Shown in pieces: positions 31,301 to 39,829 of a stretch of 64,000 nucleotides of DNA (its first letter is position 1; the number at the start of each line of letters is the position of its first letter). The position numbers and the translations under genes are program-made. The notes below the pieces were generated by a model. That model was given only the letters and a program-made list of their open reading frames with translations. It was not told the DNA's origin and did no database searches. This stretch comes from Trichomonas vaginalis G3 (taxonomy: Eukaryota > Parabasalia > Trichomonadida > Trichomonadidae): NCBI RefSeq assembly GCF_026262505.1, contig NC_067203.1, positions 17,620,392 to 17,684,391 of the forward strand, read 5' to 3'.

Positions 31301-34280
31301 TGAAGAATTGCTTTGATTTTTCTTTGATCCGGCGATTTTTTGTCAATTTTTATGATGGGCGCCTTTTTGTTCATGAAGTGATACATCCTAACATGATACG
31401 TTACAGTGGAATAGCTAGGAGCATCCATACCGAAGCATTTTACCAATGTCTCGTAGATTTTTTACAGTCTTTGCATTTTTTTGCAAGAGCGAGGATGTTT
31501 TCTTTATGATGTTGTAAGACGAGTTACGGAAAGTGAGGTGAACCGAAAAAGTGACACTTATTTGGTCGGATAAATTCCCTATATATTTACTTGTCAAAAA
31601 AAATCAGACTTTTTTTGCTTTAAAAAATTTATAAGTTAATTATTGAGAACGAAGGTGAAAGGAAATGGATATCTCTTACCTTTCATTCCCTCGAGAAAGT
31701 TCAAAAACTTGGGTGCAATCAGTTCTGATTGCACCCAAGTTTTTGAACTTTGTATAAGGAATTGTTGGCTATGATGCACTGATCATGAATCAGTACATCA
31801 TAGCCAACAATTCCTTCGCAAACAGCGGGAAACTTTGTCTGAATAGTTTAACATTCAGACAAAGTTTCCCGCTGTCAGAGAGGGAATGGAAGGGTAAGAG
31901 GTATATATTCATAATGTATACCTCTTACCCTTTCATTCCTCGAGAAAGTTCAAAAACTTGGGTGCAATCAGTTCTGATTGCACCCAAGTTTTTGAACTTT
32001 GTATAAGGAATTGTTGGCTATGATGCACTGATCATGAATCAGTACATCATAGCCAACAATTCCTTCGCAAACAGCGGGAAACTTTGTCTGAATAGTTTAA
32101 CATTCAGACAAAGTTTCCCGCTGTCAGAGAGGGAATGGAAGGGTAAGAGGTATATATTCATAATGTATACCTCTTACCCTTTCATTCCCTCGAGAAAGTT
32201 CAAAAACTTGGGTGCAATCAGTTCTGATTGCACCCAAGTTTTTGAACTTTGTATAAGAAATTGTTGGCTATGATGCACTGATCATGAATCAGTACATCAT
32301 AGCCAACAATTCCTTCGCAAACAGCGGGAAACTTTGTCCGAATAGTTTAACATTCGGACAAAGTTTCCCAACTTTCAAGCCGAAATTCGCGGATACCATT
32401 CATTTGAAAATTATAAGTTTTGAAAAAAACCGTAAATCATTATTGAATCTAAAAAATATTTATGTACAAAAAGTCGGTATATATTCTATAATTATTTAAA
32501 ATAATGAAAAAGTTGATTTGTGAATCATTGAATATTAATGCTGTTATATATATATATCAGATGATATAAGATGATTTTTTTAAAATAAAAAATTTTAATT
32601 TTTTAATTGTTAAAATAAGAATAGTAAGCTTGACAAGTAATTTAAGTTTTTGCTTTGTAAAGTTATTTGGTTGGCAAATGCATTGTGTCACTTTTTGTTT
32701 GAGTTCACTTTCCGTAATTTGTCTTATGATAATGATTCATTAAAAAAATGAAAAAAATCCCGCCAAAATTTCCCGCGAAACCGCCTCTTGTCTCAAAATT
32801 TATTTTATATCCCGGCATGGCGCCAAAATACAACATACTCATCATATACATATATTCATATTTTTTATTATATATTTATAATCAGCATATATCTCCTTTA
32901 ATAGTCTCATATAGAGCGCTGTGCTAAACGCACCTTTGGACACCCTATACAATAATAAATATTAAAAGAAAAAGAAGTTCATAAAACAATAGTAAATATG
33001 ATTATAAGGAGAACTCTATTAAGCAATGATAAATATGAATATAATTAAAATTTCATAAAGCAATGATTGATATGAAAAGAAAGAGAACAAGTTCTTTATT
33101 GATATCAGCTCCATGCTCAACTAAGAATCTAACAATATCTATTAAATTTTGTGAGATAGCAATACTGAGAGGACAATCATTTATATCAAAATAATATCAT
33201 AAAATGATAATCGATATAAAAAATAAGGAGAATATAACAAAACAAAGATGAATATAAAAAGAAATAGAATACAATAAAGAAATGATAGATATGAAAAGAA
33301 AGTGAATGTAATAAAGAAATGATAGATATGGAAAGAAAGTGAATGTAATAAAGAAATGATAGATATAAAGAAAGTTAGAATCTCATCAAACAATGATAGA
33401 TATAAAAAGAAATAGAATCCAATATAACTATAATAAACAAGAAAAGAAAAAAATCATAAACATCGTTGATATTTGCGCCATTCGAAAGTAAATAGTATGC
33501 AATATCATAATTTCCAAAATACATGCTCTTTGCTATTGAGTTGGGATGCTGTCCAAAATTAGATTTGAGATACTGAGCAATTTTATAATTTTTATATCTC
33601 AATGCCTTATTAATCAATTTATCAAATGATTGACCATCTTCTATCATTTGTGAAAAAATATTGATATTTACACCCATAACAGCATATTTTGATGATTTTT
33701 CTGTATACATAGCTCCCATATTTTTTAAGTAATTGAAACATAAATCTGATCCGTATTTAATTGCGCAATCAAGTGGTGTGATTTCATAATCTATTTTCTT
33801 ATTAATATCAAGATTTGGGAATTTAATCTTTAATTCATCAACTTTATCCCATGCAATGTAGTATAATGGAGATTCTGTATCATATATATTGAGGATTTCT
33901 TCTTCTGTTGCTTGATAAAAGCAAGGGTTAAAATCACCAGCAATGAAACCTTTGCAATATAACATCTTGGACAATTCGTCATTTTTTGGACATTTGTTGT
34001 ATGAAAATTCGGTTGATATCTTTTGATAAAGTTCTGCATAATATTGAATATTTTTTACTCGTAAAATTGAAAAAACGTCTATTAAATGAAGTACCATTTG
34101 GATAGATATTTTGTTATTTTTAATAAGACTAATAATTTGAGATGATATTTGCAAAATATTATTGGCATTTACGTCCCAAATAGTTTTTGAAGCCTGAGAA
34201 GGAATTACAAATGCTTCAGCTGGCTTAATGTCACTGATATCCTGGTCAAGTCCAGCTGAGAGTTGCTCAGAATCGGACAT
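28375..34280 (-). CDS. Ankyrin/DUF3447 gene split into four blocks by 37-bp repeat arrays
   Basis: Coding blocks on the minus strand: N-terminal block 34280-33456, then 33187-33089, 30142-30044 and 28470-28375 (ending in a stop). The N-terminal 275 residues (MSDSEQLSAGLDQ..., LYYIAWDKVDELKIKFPNLDINKKIDYEITPLDCAIKYGS...) have the layout of trichomonad DUF3447 ankyrin proteins. The two middle blocks are each exactly 99 bp, 33 codons, one ankyrin repeat (CPLSIAI..LIEIVRFLVEHGADVN). Blocks are separated by AT-rich 37-bp arrays at the same point in the inter-repeat loop. Both mariners sit inside arrays. The start is set by the initiator at 34293-34300; the open frame continues upstream to 34505 but is probably not translated. 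If the arrays were absent, the protein would be about 370 residues. Whether they are removed from the RNA or the gene is dead is not known. Confidence 0.55.
28471..28606. repeat. 37-bp repeat array, distal part (left of mariner 1)
   Basis: About 3.5 copies of the 37-bp unit (plus-strand words ATGATTGATATGAAAAGAAA and AATTTCATAA), between mariner 1 and the last ankyrin block. Together with 29909-30043 it once formed a single array of about 271-273 bp. Confidence 0.8.
28609..29906 (+). mobile_element. Mariner element 1 (Tvmar1-like), decayed
   Basis: 1298 bp between TA dinucleotides (28607-28608 and 29907-29908). Ends are GGGTGTCCAAAGGTG and its complement. The transposase is readable only in pieces (frame changes and stops at several homopolymer runs). 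Fragments such as YSPDIAPSDFYLFG at 29610-29660 place it in the DD34D mariner group. The length and ends match the second copy at 30421-32945 after its insert is discounted. It sits inside a 37-bp array. Confidence 0.9.
29909..30043. repeat. 37-bp repeat array, proximal part (right of mariner 1)
   Basis: About 3.6 copies of the 37-bp unit, beginning next to the CTT codon that ends the 99-bp ankyrin block 30142-30044. Confidence 0.8.
30143..30418. repeat. 37-bp repeat array between ankyrin block and mariner 2
   Basis: About 7.5 diverged copies of the unit. With 32948-33088 it formed one array of about 419 bp before mariner 2 inserted. Confidence 0.8.
30499..31446 (-). CDS. Mariner transposase, DD34D, long open frame lacking its N-terminus
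   Basis: About 315 residues. It holds the catalytic triad context TGDESWF (first Asp), HFDNSRVH (second Asp) and YSPDIAPSDF (third Asp). Exactly 34 residues lie between the second and third Asp, the DD34D signature of mariners. The N-terminal part shows a helix-turn-helix (RRIEEMTKIPRTTVSYYL). The frame here starts at a TTG, not an ATG. Compared with copy 1, the true start codon lies just past the point where the 1.2 kb element inserted, and the intervening A-run is out of frame. This copy is therefore probably inactive despite its intact catalytic region. Confidence 0.85.
   Translation of the reverse strand: MVKCFGMDAPSYSTVTYHVRMYHFMNKKAPIIKIDKKSPDQRKIKAILQALDEDPRASLRRIEEMTKIPRTTVSYYLHNYLNYKLAYTRWVPHNLNSVQKKSRVQSSKELLSILGAYQSKKFRFLVTGDESWFQYATEAKIMWIPKDENPQTFPKKKIDTPMMMLSVFWGVNGIIAIDILQKPNTMNAQYLIDNVLTQIINSDEFEKSKQQKQKFAIHFDNSRVHKSHKVMNYLVENNVKVVPNPIYSPDIAPSDFYLFGTLKKRTEGREFASPDDLENFVREQFEQFSHDDLKRVFQAWIDRCERVIESNGDYI
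31511..32731. mobile_element. 1.2 kb TIR element carrying a tandem hairpin array
   Basis: Inserted in mariner 2 with a 5-bp duplication, ATGAT (31506-31510 and 32732-32736). Copy 1 of the mariner shows the empty site. Imperfect terminal inverted repeats of about 40 bp include TTACGGAAAGTGA and AAAAGTGACAC at both ends. The interior is almost wholly hairpins: a 249-250 bp unit, about three copies. No credible ORF (the ~70-residue frames repeat because the unit repeats). The family is not recognised. Confidence 0.8.
31660..32372. repeat. Three tandem ~250-bp units, each of four hairpins
   Basis: In the first full unit: hairpin 1 at 31757-31825 (stem about 28 bp, ATTGTTGGCTATGATG). Hairpin 2 at 31824-31875 (22-bp perfect stem, GCGGGAAACTTTGTCTGAAT, 8-nt loop). 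Hairpin 3 near 31885-31940 (22 bp with one G-U, GGGTAAGAGGTATA). Hairpin 4 near 31944-32000 (27-bp perfect stem containing CTTGGGTGCAATCAG, 2-nt loop). The units recur at about 32006 and 32256, the third ending after hairpin 2. A partial unit precedes the first. Confidence 0.9.
32948..33088. repeat. 37-bp repeat array between mariner 2 and ankyrin block
   Basis: About 3.8 copies of the unit, ending next to the CTT codon of block 33187-33089. Confidence 0.8.
33188..33455. repeat. 37-bp repeat array after the N-terminal ankyrin block
   Basis: About 7 copies (268 bp). Includes near-identical neighbouring copies with AAGAAATGATAGATATG at 33273-33365. Confidence 0.85.
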
Positions 34281-34292
34281 TTTAATCTTAAT

Positions 34293-34300
34293 AAAAGTGA
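34293..34300 (-). promoter_or_regulatory. Initiator box of the ankyrin gene
   Basis: On the minus strand, GTCACTTTTATTAAG with TCACTTTT at 34300-34293 lies about 12 nt before the ATG at 34280. It fits the trichomonad initiator TCA(C/T)(T/A) and decides this start over ATGs further upstream. Confidence 0.65.
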
Positions 34301-34825
34301 CGCAGAATATAAATTTCAATTTTGAGAGTTTAAAGATTGAACTTTCTGCTAAATTTATAATTTGCTCTACTTTGTCTTGAAATTCAAAGTCAGACAATTG
34401 ATTTTTGGTAATTTTTTGAGATAAAATAATTTGAATTTTTGACTCTTCAATATTACGATAAAAGGCGTTCCAAGGTCCACTAGTCAACTCTCCTGAAAAA
34501 TTCACTCTTGTGTTTTGATAGAAAATGATGAAGATTGTAATTTTACTGTGTCAAATAATAACAATTAAAATTGAAATGTTGGGATAGCTTTTAATCAATC
34601 TAATCATTGGGTCATAAAATATAATTCAACAAGTTATTTCCACAAGGGCAAGTCAGGAACGATTCATATTTACATCCTAATATTATGATGTTGTTAATGA
34701 GCAGGTTAGGTTTTTTGACATAATTATGTCTCATTTCTATACAATTCTCTTAATTCAAAATACACAAATTAATTTAAAAATGAGGTGATAAAAAATCCAT
34801 TTTTTTCTACTTGTCACTTTTTAAA

Positions 34826-35275
34826 ATGAAACGAAAAAATCGATGCCTAAATTCTCTAAATGAAGTCGAAATGCAACAATACAATGGCAGTGATTCGCAA
34901 AACTTGGTAAATTCCGATGGATCTAATAATTTTTGGGACTATTTAGTTAAAAAAACTAACATCATTGAAAGCGATAAAGTAGTTTTTACAATGATAACAT
35001 TAACAAACGGAAAAATGATTTACGAATGGTTTAGTAAAGAAACTCCAAGTTACGCACTTTACGATTTTATTAAAATCTTTCTAACAAGTCAAGAATTAAA
35101 GGAATCTTTTGATGTAGACAATAAACCTAAGTTTACTTTAAAAACGAAAATAAATAAACAAAATCGTACATATTATTATGATAATACTCACAAATTAGGT
35201 GAATTATTTAAAACTCCAACCACAAATGGAAGAATCTATGCAATTTTTAAAATGGAAATGTTGAATTTGATGTAA
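34826..35275 (+). CDS. Small protein, possibly ubiquitin-like fold, unknown
   Basis: 149 residues. A polar N-terminal 40 residues is followed by a compact alpha/beta region (VVFTMITLTNGKMIYEWFSKETPSYALYDFIKIF ... FTLKTKINKQNRTYYYDNTHKLGEL). The strand-strand-helix-strand order recalls a UBX or other ubiquitin-like fold, but no signature residue settles it. Start: TCACTTT at 34814-34820 is a clear initiator box 6 nt before the ATG at 34826, so the open codons upstream are not used. It is divergent from the ankyrin gene, with about 0.5 kb between starts. Confidence 0.65.
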   Translation: MKRKNRCLNSLNEVEMQQYNGSDSQNLVNSDGSNNFWDYLVKKTNIIESDKVVFTMITLTNGKMIYEWFSKETPSYALYDFIKIFLTSQELKESFDVDNKPKFTLKTKINKQNRTYYYDNTHKLGELFKTPTTNGRIYAIFKMEMLNLM

Positions 35276-35920
35276 ACTAACGAAAAAATTTAATGTCGAG
35301 TTCCATTTTAGAATTAACAGACACACAAATAAATAATAGATGTAAATGATACTATCCTAAATATTAAATTGTTCAAAAATTGCATATTTATTTAGATTTT
35401 TGAAAAAATCAATTTTCACACTGTGATTATTCATCCAATCACTTATAGATTCACTTGTTGCCACTTGTAACTTTATTTCACTACATTGTTAAGAAATTGT
35501 TTTCAAATAAAAAATATTTATAATTTTATTTTGTTTATTACAGTAATTATGATGAATTCAAATTAACTGTCGCAGGCATAGTACACAGATACATTTAATA
35601 CCGATTCATTGAAAGAATATAAAACATTATTCTTATATCCTTATTAACTAGTTGATCTAGTAATCTTTCAATTCGATTTTTTTGTTTAGGCTGATCTCTT
35701 CTTATGTAAATACTGTAAATAAGTTAAAAATTATTATTTTTTTTAATGAATTAGCAGTCCTTATTAGTTTTGATAGCCAACTTCATTCCTTTTGTAGTTA
35801 TCTATCATGGTTTTGAGCTAAAAGAAAAGATTTATCATGGAGTTTGAAAAAATAAACGTACACTGAAATTTCGAAAATTCTAAAATTTAAACAATAAATT
35901 TTCAAGCTGTTACTAGGATT
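35276..35920. other. Intergenic, AT-rich
   Basis: No gene or repeat recognised between the two plus-strand genes. Confidence 0.4.
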
Positions 35921-38900
35921 ATGAACTCTGAAAATGCAACACAAGAATCAAATAATCATACAAGTCAGTCAGCTCGAGCTTCTAATCAACCTCAACAAGG
36001 AGCCGATGATTCAGATTTCTTCCAAAAGCTAACAAAATTCTTGGAAGATGCACCTGCTGAGGCTATTTTACGTGATGCAAATATATTGAAACATATACAA
36101 GATGGATTACTCTCGATTGAAACATCCCAAAATTTACAGTCTCTTTCAGTTTTGCGCATTTGGTGTAGAAAACTTGCCGTAAGGCTAAACATGGAAAATG
36201 ATAATCGCATTGTTAACAAGAATAACGTTAAAAATCCAGATAAATTAAGATCAATTGTCGCACCATACTGCCTTGCGTTAGCTGATTTATGCACACAAAT
36301 ATTTAGTAAGCCAGAGTTACTTCCTTTTGCTTGTCTTACAGTTAGAGAATTATTAAACGTTTCAAAATCTGCTCCAAATCCTCAAATTATTGAAACAGTT
36401 GTCTCATATACACATATCAAGAATCTTCGTATTCCATTACTTGAAATTGTAGCACTATCATCTTTCCCAATTTCAGGTTTACCTATATTAGATCCAGAAA
36501 TTGCAATTCTTCACCCAGATCTCCATAAAAAGCTTATTGAAATATCTCCAGAAGGAAATAAGAATGATGTACAACTTGTATTAAACTATGTATCAAAAAT
36601 TCAAGCAATGAATAATAATTCAATTCCATTTGATAGAAACCTGCTTCCTTTCTGCGATTTTGATAAAGTGTTTGATAACATTCCAAAAGATGTACTTGCT
36701 TCCCATCCAGATGATGAAGTTCGAAGTGCATTTTACAAAAAAGCTCTCGAAAACAATTATGACGTCTCACAATTTGTTGATTCACTAATAACAGCTGGTA
36801 TATTCGATAAAGTTGTTCAGAAAGAAGCTTCTCAGATCCTTGTTCAGAATTTAGATTCAATTATCCAAGCTGGACTAACTCCAAAACAATTGGCTTGCTT
36901 GCAATGCCTTCCAGTTAAGTCAGGAAGTACAATATTCAAAGGAATTTCAGATGCAATCGATAGCAGCGATGAATTCAATCTAATTTGCGGTTGGGTAAGA
37001 TATTTATTTTCCAAAGATGACTGGGTTCGTGATCAAGCCATATCAGCATTAACAAAACTTGTTGGTTTTGAGATCAACTTTGGAATTGAAGATCTCGGAA
37101 TGAAAGATTCACAAGCGAAACAGTTAATTGACCAACTCAAATTACCCGGAAATCTTTCTGACTTCCAAGAAGAAGGCCAAACATTCGTTGACATTATTTA
37201 CAACAAAGATCAGATTGATGCTGCAAGAAATGTAGCTGCAATGAAGATTGCAAAGAAGATTCTCGATCCATATTGCAATGTTAGGAAGCTTCTTCCTCAA
37301 CTCCATCAATTACCGTTTGCAAAGTTCCCATTACTTTTGCATGCTGTAGCAATTAGAGATGGATCATTAAAGATTGACACTCGCGAGCGTTTAATAGAAC
37401 TTATGAAAGCAATAAATACTTCCAATGTCAGTGATTTATTGCCAATCCTTGCAAGAGCTGTATTTCAACCACTTCTTTACATTGAAGTCGATGGAAGCAA
37501 TTTATTAAGAATTCCTCGTTATTCTCAAGTCGAATTCCAAGTTCCAGGATGCAATGGATATTATGATCCAGAGTTCTATAAGCCAATTGACAGATTCCCT
37601 CTCGAAGGGGTTGTTAAAGAATGGACACAATTCAAAGTTGTTCACAAGAAACCAATAAAGAAGGAAAATGATCTTAAAATTGTCACCTCATTAAATATGA
37701 TTGATCCATCTCTTTCAGCTGATTTCATTTTGCAACTTGATGAAGATCCTTACGCTCCAGGTGTTTTGATGAGCAGTGGAACACCAGGAAATGTAATGTA
37801 TTCTATTTTGACAGCTTCAATTTCCGCCAAAAAGAAAACAACAAATGGCATAGAAATTTGCAACAAATTATTACCACAATCTCCTGATTTAGGTTTGAAA
37901 CTAGCACAAGTTGAAACAGAATTCGGAGGTGATGTTCAGATGCCAGAGAAGATTAATGAATATATCTTAGATGAAAATCTCAGAAGGCAAGCACTTGGAT
38001 TTTTAGTTGCAAGAATCAAACAGAAACAGAATTTAGATGGAGTTGACTACGAGAAAATCAAGCCTCTTTTCAACGAAAAGCTTCCTACAAATGTTCTTCG
38101 TCAACTTTTAACTGTATTTTCTGAACTCGGAAGATCTGAAATCGGCAATCAATTCATTATCCAAAAAGATGCTTTAGCAAAGTCTTTTGCTTTCCATACA
38201 GCAGAAATGAATGAAATCAACCCCAAAGCAGCTTTAGCTTGCGCAACTGATGAAAGAGAAGCAATATGCACAAGAGCAGCAGCAGTTGAATTTTTAGTCG
38301 AGTATTACAGTAATCATGAAGTCCCTGAAATGATTCTTACAATGCTTTTCAACAACCAGAGTGGAGAAAACCCTCTGACATTTTATTTGTTGAGATTGTT
38401 ATCAATCAAAGCTGTAAGAGATTCAATTCCTGTTTATGAAGACTTCGTCATTAACTACTTGAATGAAAAGACATCAGAAATCTTCTGCAAGGCAGCAATT
38501 TATTCTCTTGAAGGATTCAATATTCATAAGAAGGAAATTTTTGCAGCTATGGAAGATTTAATTAACTTAGATGAATATACAGAACCAATTCTCTATGTTT
38601 TGCCAACGCTAAGTGATGAAACACTTGGAAACTTTGGTCCTCAAATGTTATTCTATGTTACTGATACTTTCTCAGCTGAAAATATTGATATTGACTTAGT
38701 TTTAGTTTGTATCAATAGACTTCTTTTATTAAATATCAAATTCCCTGTTGAATCCATGGAGAATATTCTTAGTATGTACAAAAAGTTTATCGATAAGCAA
38801 TTTGTTTCATATAAACTTCATCATGTCATGAACCAAATCTTCCTTCAATCAGATGAAGCAAAATCATATGCTTTGTCTCACGGATTCCTTGATTTGATTC

Positions 38901-39601
38901 TTACAGAAATCAAGTATGTAAAGGATCCAACATTCCGTGATATTGCATATACAACATTATCTCAGTTTGTATACAATTATAAAAATGCTCAGGATAGGAT
39001 CCTTAAAGAATGGTCAGCAGAAACTCTTAGTGAACTTTTCATTTCAGAAAAATCAACTCTTCATTTCTTCTTATGCTTCGTAAAAGGAAATGAAGATGCT
39101 CAGAAGAAATTTACAGAGCCAAAAAGCAGTCCACTTCTTGATAAACTTAATGGATTTATTGATACACATACGAAACAAAAAGAACCATTGCTTTTACTCG
39201 AACTCCTAGCTAATGTTTTGCATTCTAGATCAGTAAGAAACAAAGTTTATACTAGCAAGAACTTGATCATAAAATACTATACTCAGGTCAAAAAATATGC
39301 TAGTAAATCAAATTGCAAAGAACTGCTTGATGGATGGTTAAGAGTATTTATAACGTTAACAATGTACCCTGATGGAATACGTAATTTAAATGGTGATGAA
39401 GATGCTAAACTTTCAGAACTCTTATTATACTTCATCACAAACGAAGCTGTTGTTAAAGAATCAAGAAAGTTCCTTATATTATTGAGGAACTTAATAAATG
39501 ATTCTATTTGGGAATCTCTTAAAGAAGATATCAAAAAACAGTTACTTCCGCATCAAATTGAAATATTCCAAAATCTAATTATAAAGGCCAAAGATTTATA
39601 G
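35921..39601 (+). CDS. Large alpha-helical repeat (HEAT/ARM-like) protein, unknown
   Basis: 1226 residues. The first ~30 residues are Ser/Asn/Gln-rich and probably disordered. The rest is helical repeats of HEAT/armadillo character (for example LPFACLTVRELLNVSKSAPNPQIIETVVSYTHIKNLRIPLLEIVAL; KSYALSHGFLDLILTEIKYVKDPTFRDIAYTTLSQFVYN). An interruption near 535-575 is rich in Pro and aromatics (PGCNGYYDPEFYKPIDRFPLEG) and could be a ligand or partner loop. No signal peptide, membrane segment or catalytic motif. No clear initiator box upstream. I do not recognise the family; a scaffold or regulatory subunit is likely. Confidence 0.7.
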   Translation: MNSENATQESNNHTSQSARASNQPQQGADDSDFFQKLTKFLEDAPAEAILRDANILKHIQDGLLSIETSQNLQSLSVLRIWCRKLAVRLNMENDNRIVNKNNVKNPDKLRSIVAPYCLALADLCTQIFSKPELLPFACLTVRELLNVSKSAPNPQIIETVVSYTHIKNLRIPLLEIVALSSFPISGLPILDPEIAILHPDLHKKLIEISPEGNKNDVQLVLNYVSKIQAMNNNSIPFDRNLLPFCDFDKVFDNIPKDVLASHPDDEVRSAFYKKALENNYDVSQFVDSLITAGIFDKVVQKEASQILVQNLDSIIQAGLTPKQLACLQCLPVKSGSTIFKGISDAIDSSDEFNLICGWVRYLFSKDDWVRDQAISALTKLVGFEINFGIEDLGMKDSQAKQLIDQLKLPGNLSDFQEEGQTFVDIIYNKDQIDAARNVAAMKIAKKILDPYCNVRKLLPQLHQLPFAKFPLLLHAVAIRDGSLKIDTRERLIELMKAINTSNVSDLLPILARAVFQPLLYIEVDGSNLLRIPRYSQVEFQVPGCNGYYDPEFYKPIDRFPLEGVVKEWTQFKVVHKKPIKKENDLKIVTSLNMIDPSLSADFILQLDEDPYAPGVLMSSGTPGNVMYSILTASISAKKKTTNGIEICNKLLPQSPDLGLKLAQVETEFGGDVQMPEKINEYILDENLRRQALGFLVARIKQKQNLDGVDYEKIKPLFNEKLPTNVLRQLLTVFSELGRSEIGNQFIIQKDALAKSFAFHTAEMNEINPKAALACATDEREAICTRAAAVEFLVEYYSNHEVPEMILTMLFNNQSGENPLTFYLLRLLSIKAVRDSIPVYEDFVINYLNEKTSEIFCKAAIYSLEGFNIHKKEIFAAMEDLINLDEYTEPILYVLPTLSDETLGNFGPQMLFYVTDTFSAENIDIDLVLVCINRLLLLNIKFPVESMENILSMYKKFIDKQFVSYKLHHVMNQIFLQSDEAKSYALSHGFLDLILTEIKYVKDPTFRDIAYTTLSQFVYNYKNAQDRILKEWSAETLSELFISEKSTLHFFLCFVKGNEDAQKKFTEPKSSPLLDKLNGFIDTHTKQKEPLLLLELLANVLHSRSVRNKVYTSKNLIIKYYTQVKKYASKSNCKELLDGWLRVFITLTMYPDGIRNLNGDEDAKLSELLLYFITNEAVVKESRKFLILLRNLINDSIWESLKEDIKKQLLPHQIEIFQNLIIKAKDL

Positions 39602-39714
39602 GTAGACATAAATACAAAAATTATGTTCTAATGTTTTATTTTATCGTAAATTATGGAAAAAATAATTGTCATTTTTTTTAATGTTTTTATTTTTTATTTT
39701 TTTAACAAGAATGT

Positions 39715-39829
39715 GATAACAAAGATGGTGCAAAGACATCTTTCTTGAATTTCCAAGAAACGGATAATAAAGAGGGTGCAAAGACATCATTCTTGGATTT
39801 CCAAGAAACGGATAACAAAGAGGGTGCAA
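39715..39829. repeat. 48-bp tandem repeat between convergent genes
   Basis: Two full copies (39715-39762, 39763-39810) and a partial third of a 48-bp unit starting GATAACAAAGA(G/T)GGTGCA. On the plus strand it would read as a 16-residue repeat (DNKEGAKTSFLDFQET), but no ATG precedes it. It abuts the stop of the kinase gene on the other strand. Confidence 0.75.

Larger units (their letters stand above)
30421..32945 (-). mobile_element. Mariner element 2 (Tvmar1-like) carrying a 1.2 kb insert
   Basis: TA-flanked (30419-30420 and 32946-32947), with the same GGGTGTCCAAAGG ends as copy 1 and opposite orientation. Length 2525 bp = 1298 bp of mariner + a 1221-bp insert (31511-32731) + its duplicated target, so the mariner is otherwise full length. 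The insert lies at the transposase start codon. Confidence 0.9.

Noticed and set aside
28471-33455. 37-bp arrays as ordinary spliceosomal introns
   Set aside because: No GT(A/T)(C/T)GT donor and no ACTAACACACAG-type acceptor at the array edges. If they are removed, it is by another route.
34281-34505. N-terminal extension of the ankyrin gene by 75 codons
   Set aside because: A good initiator box lies only 12 nt before the ATG at 34280, so upstream codons should not be in the mRNA.
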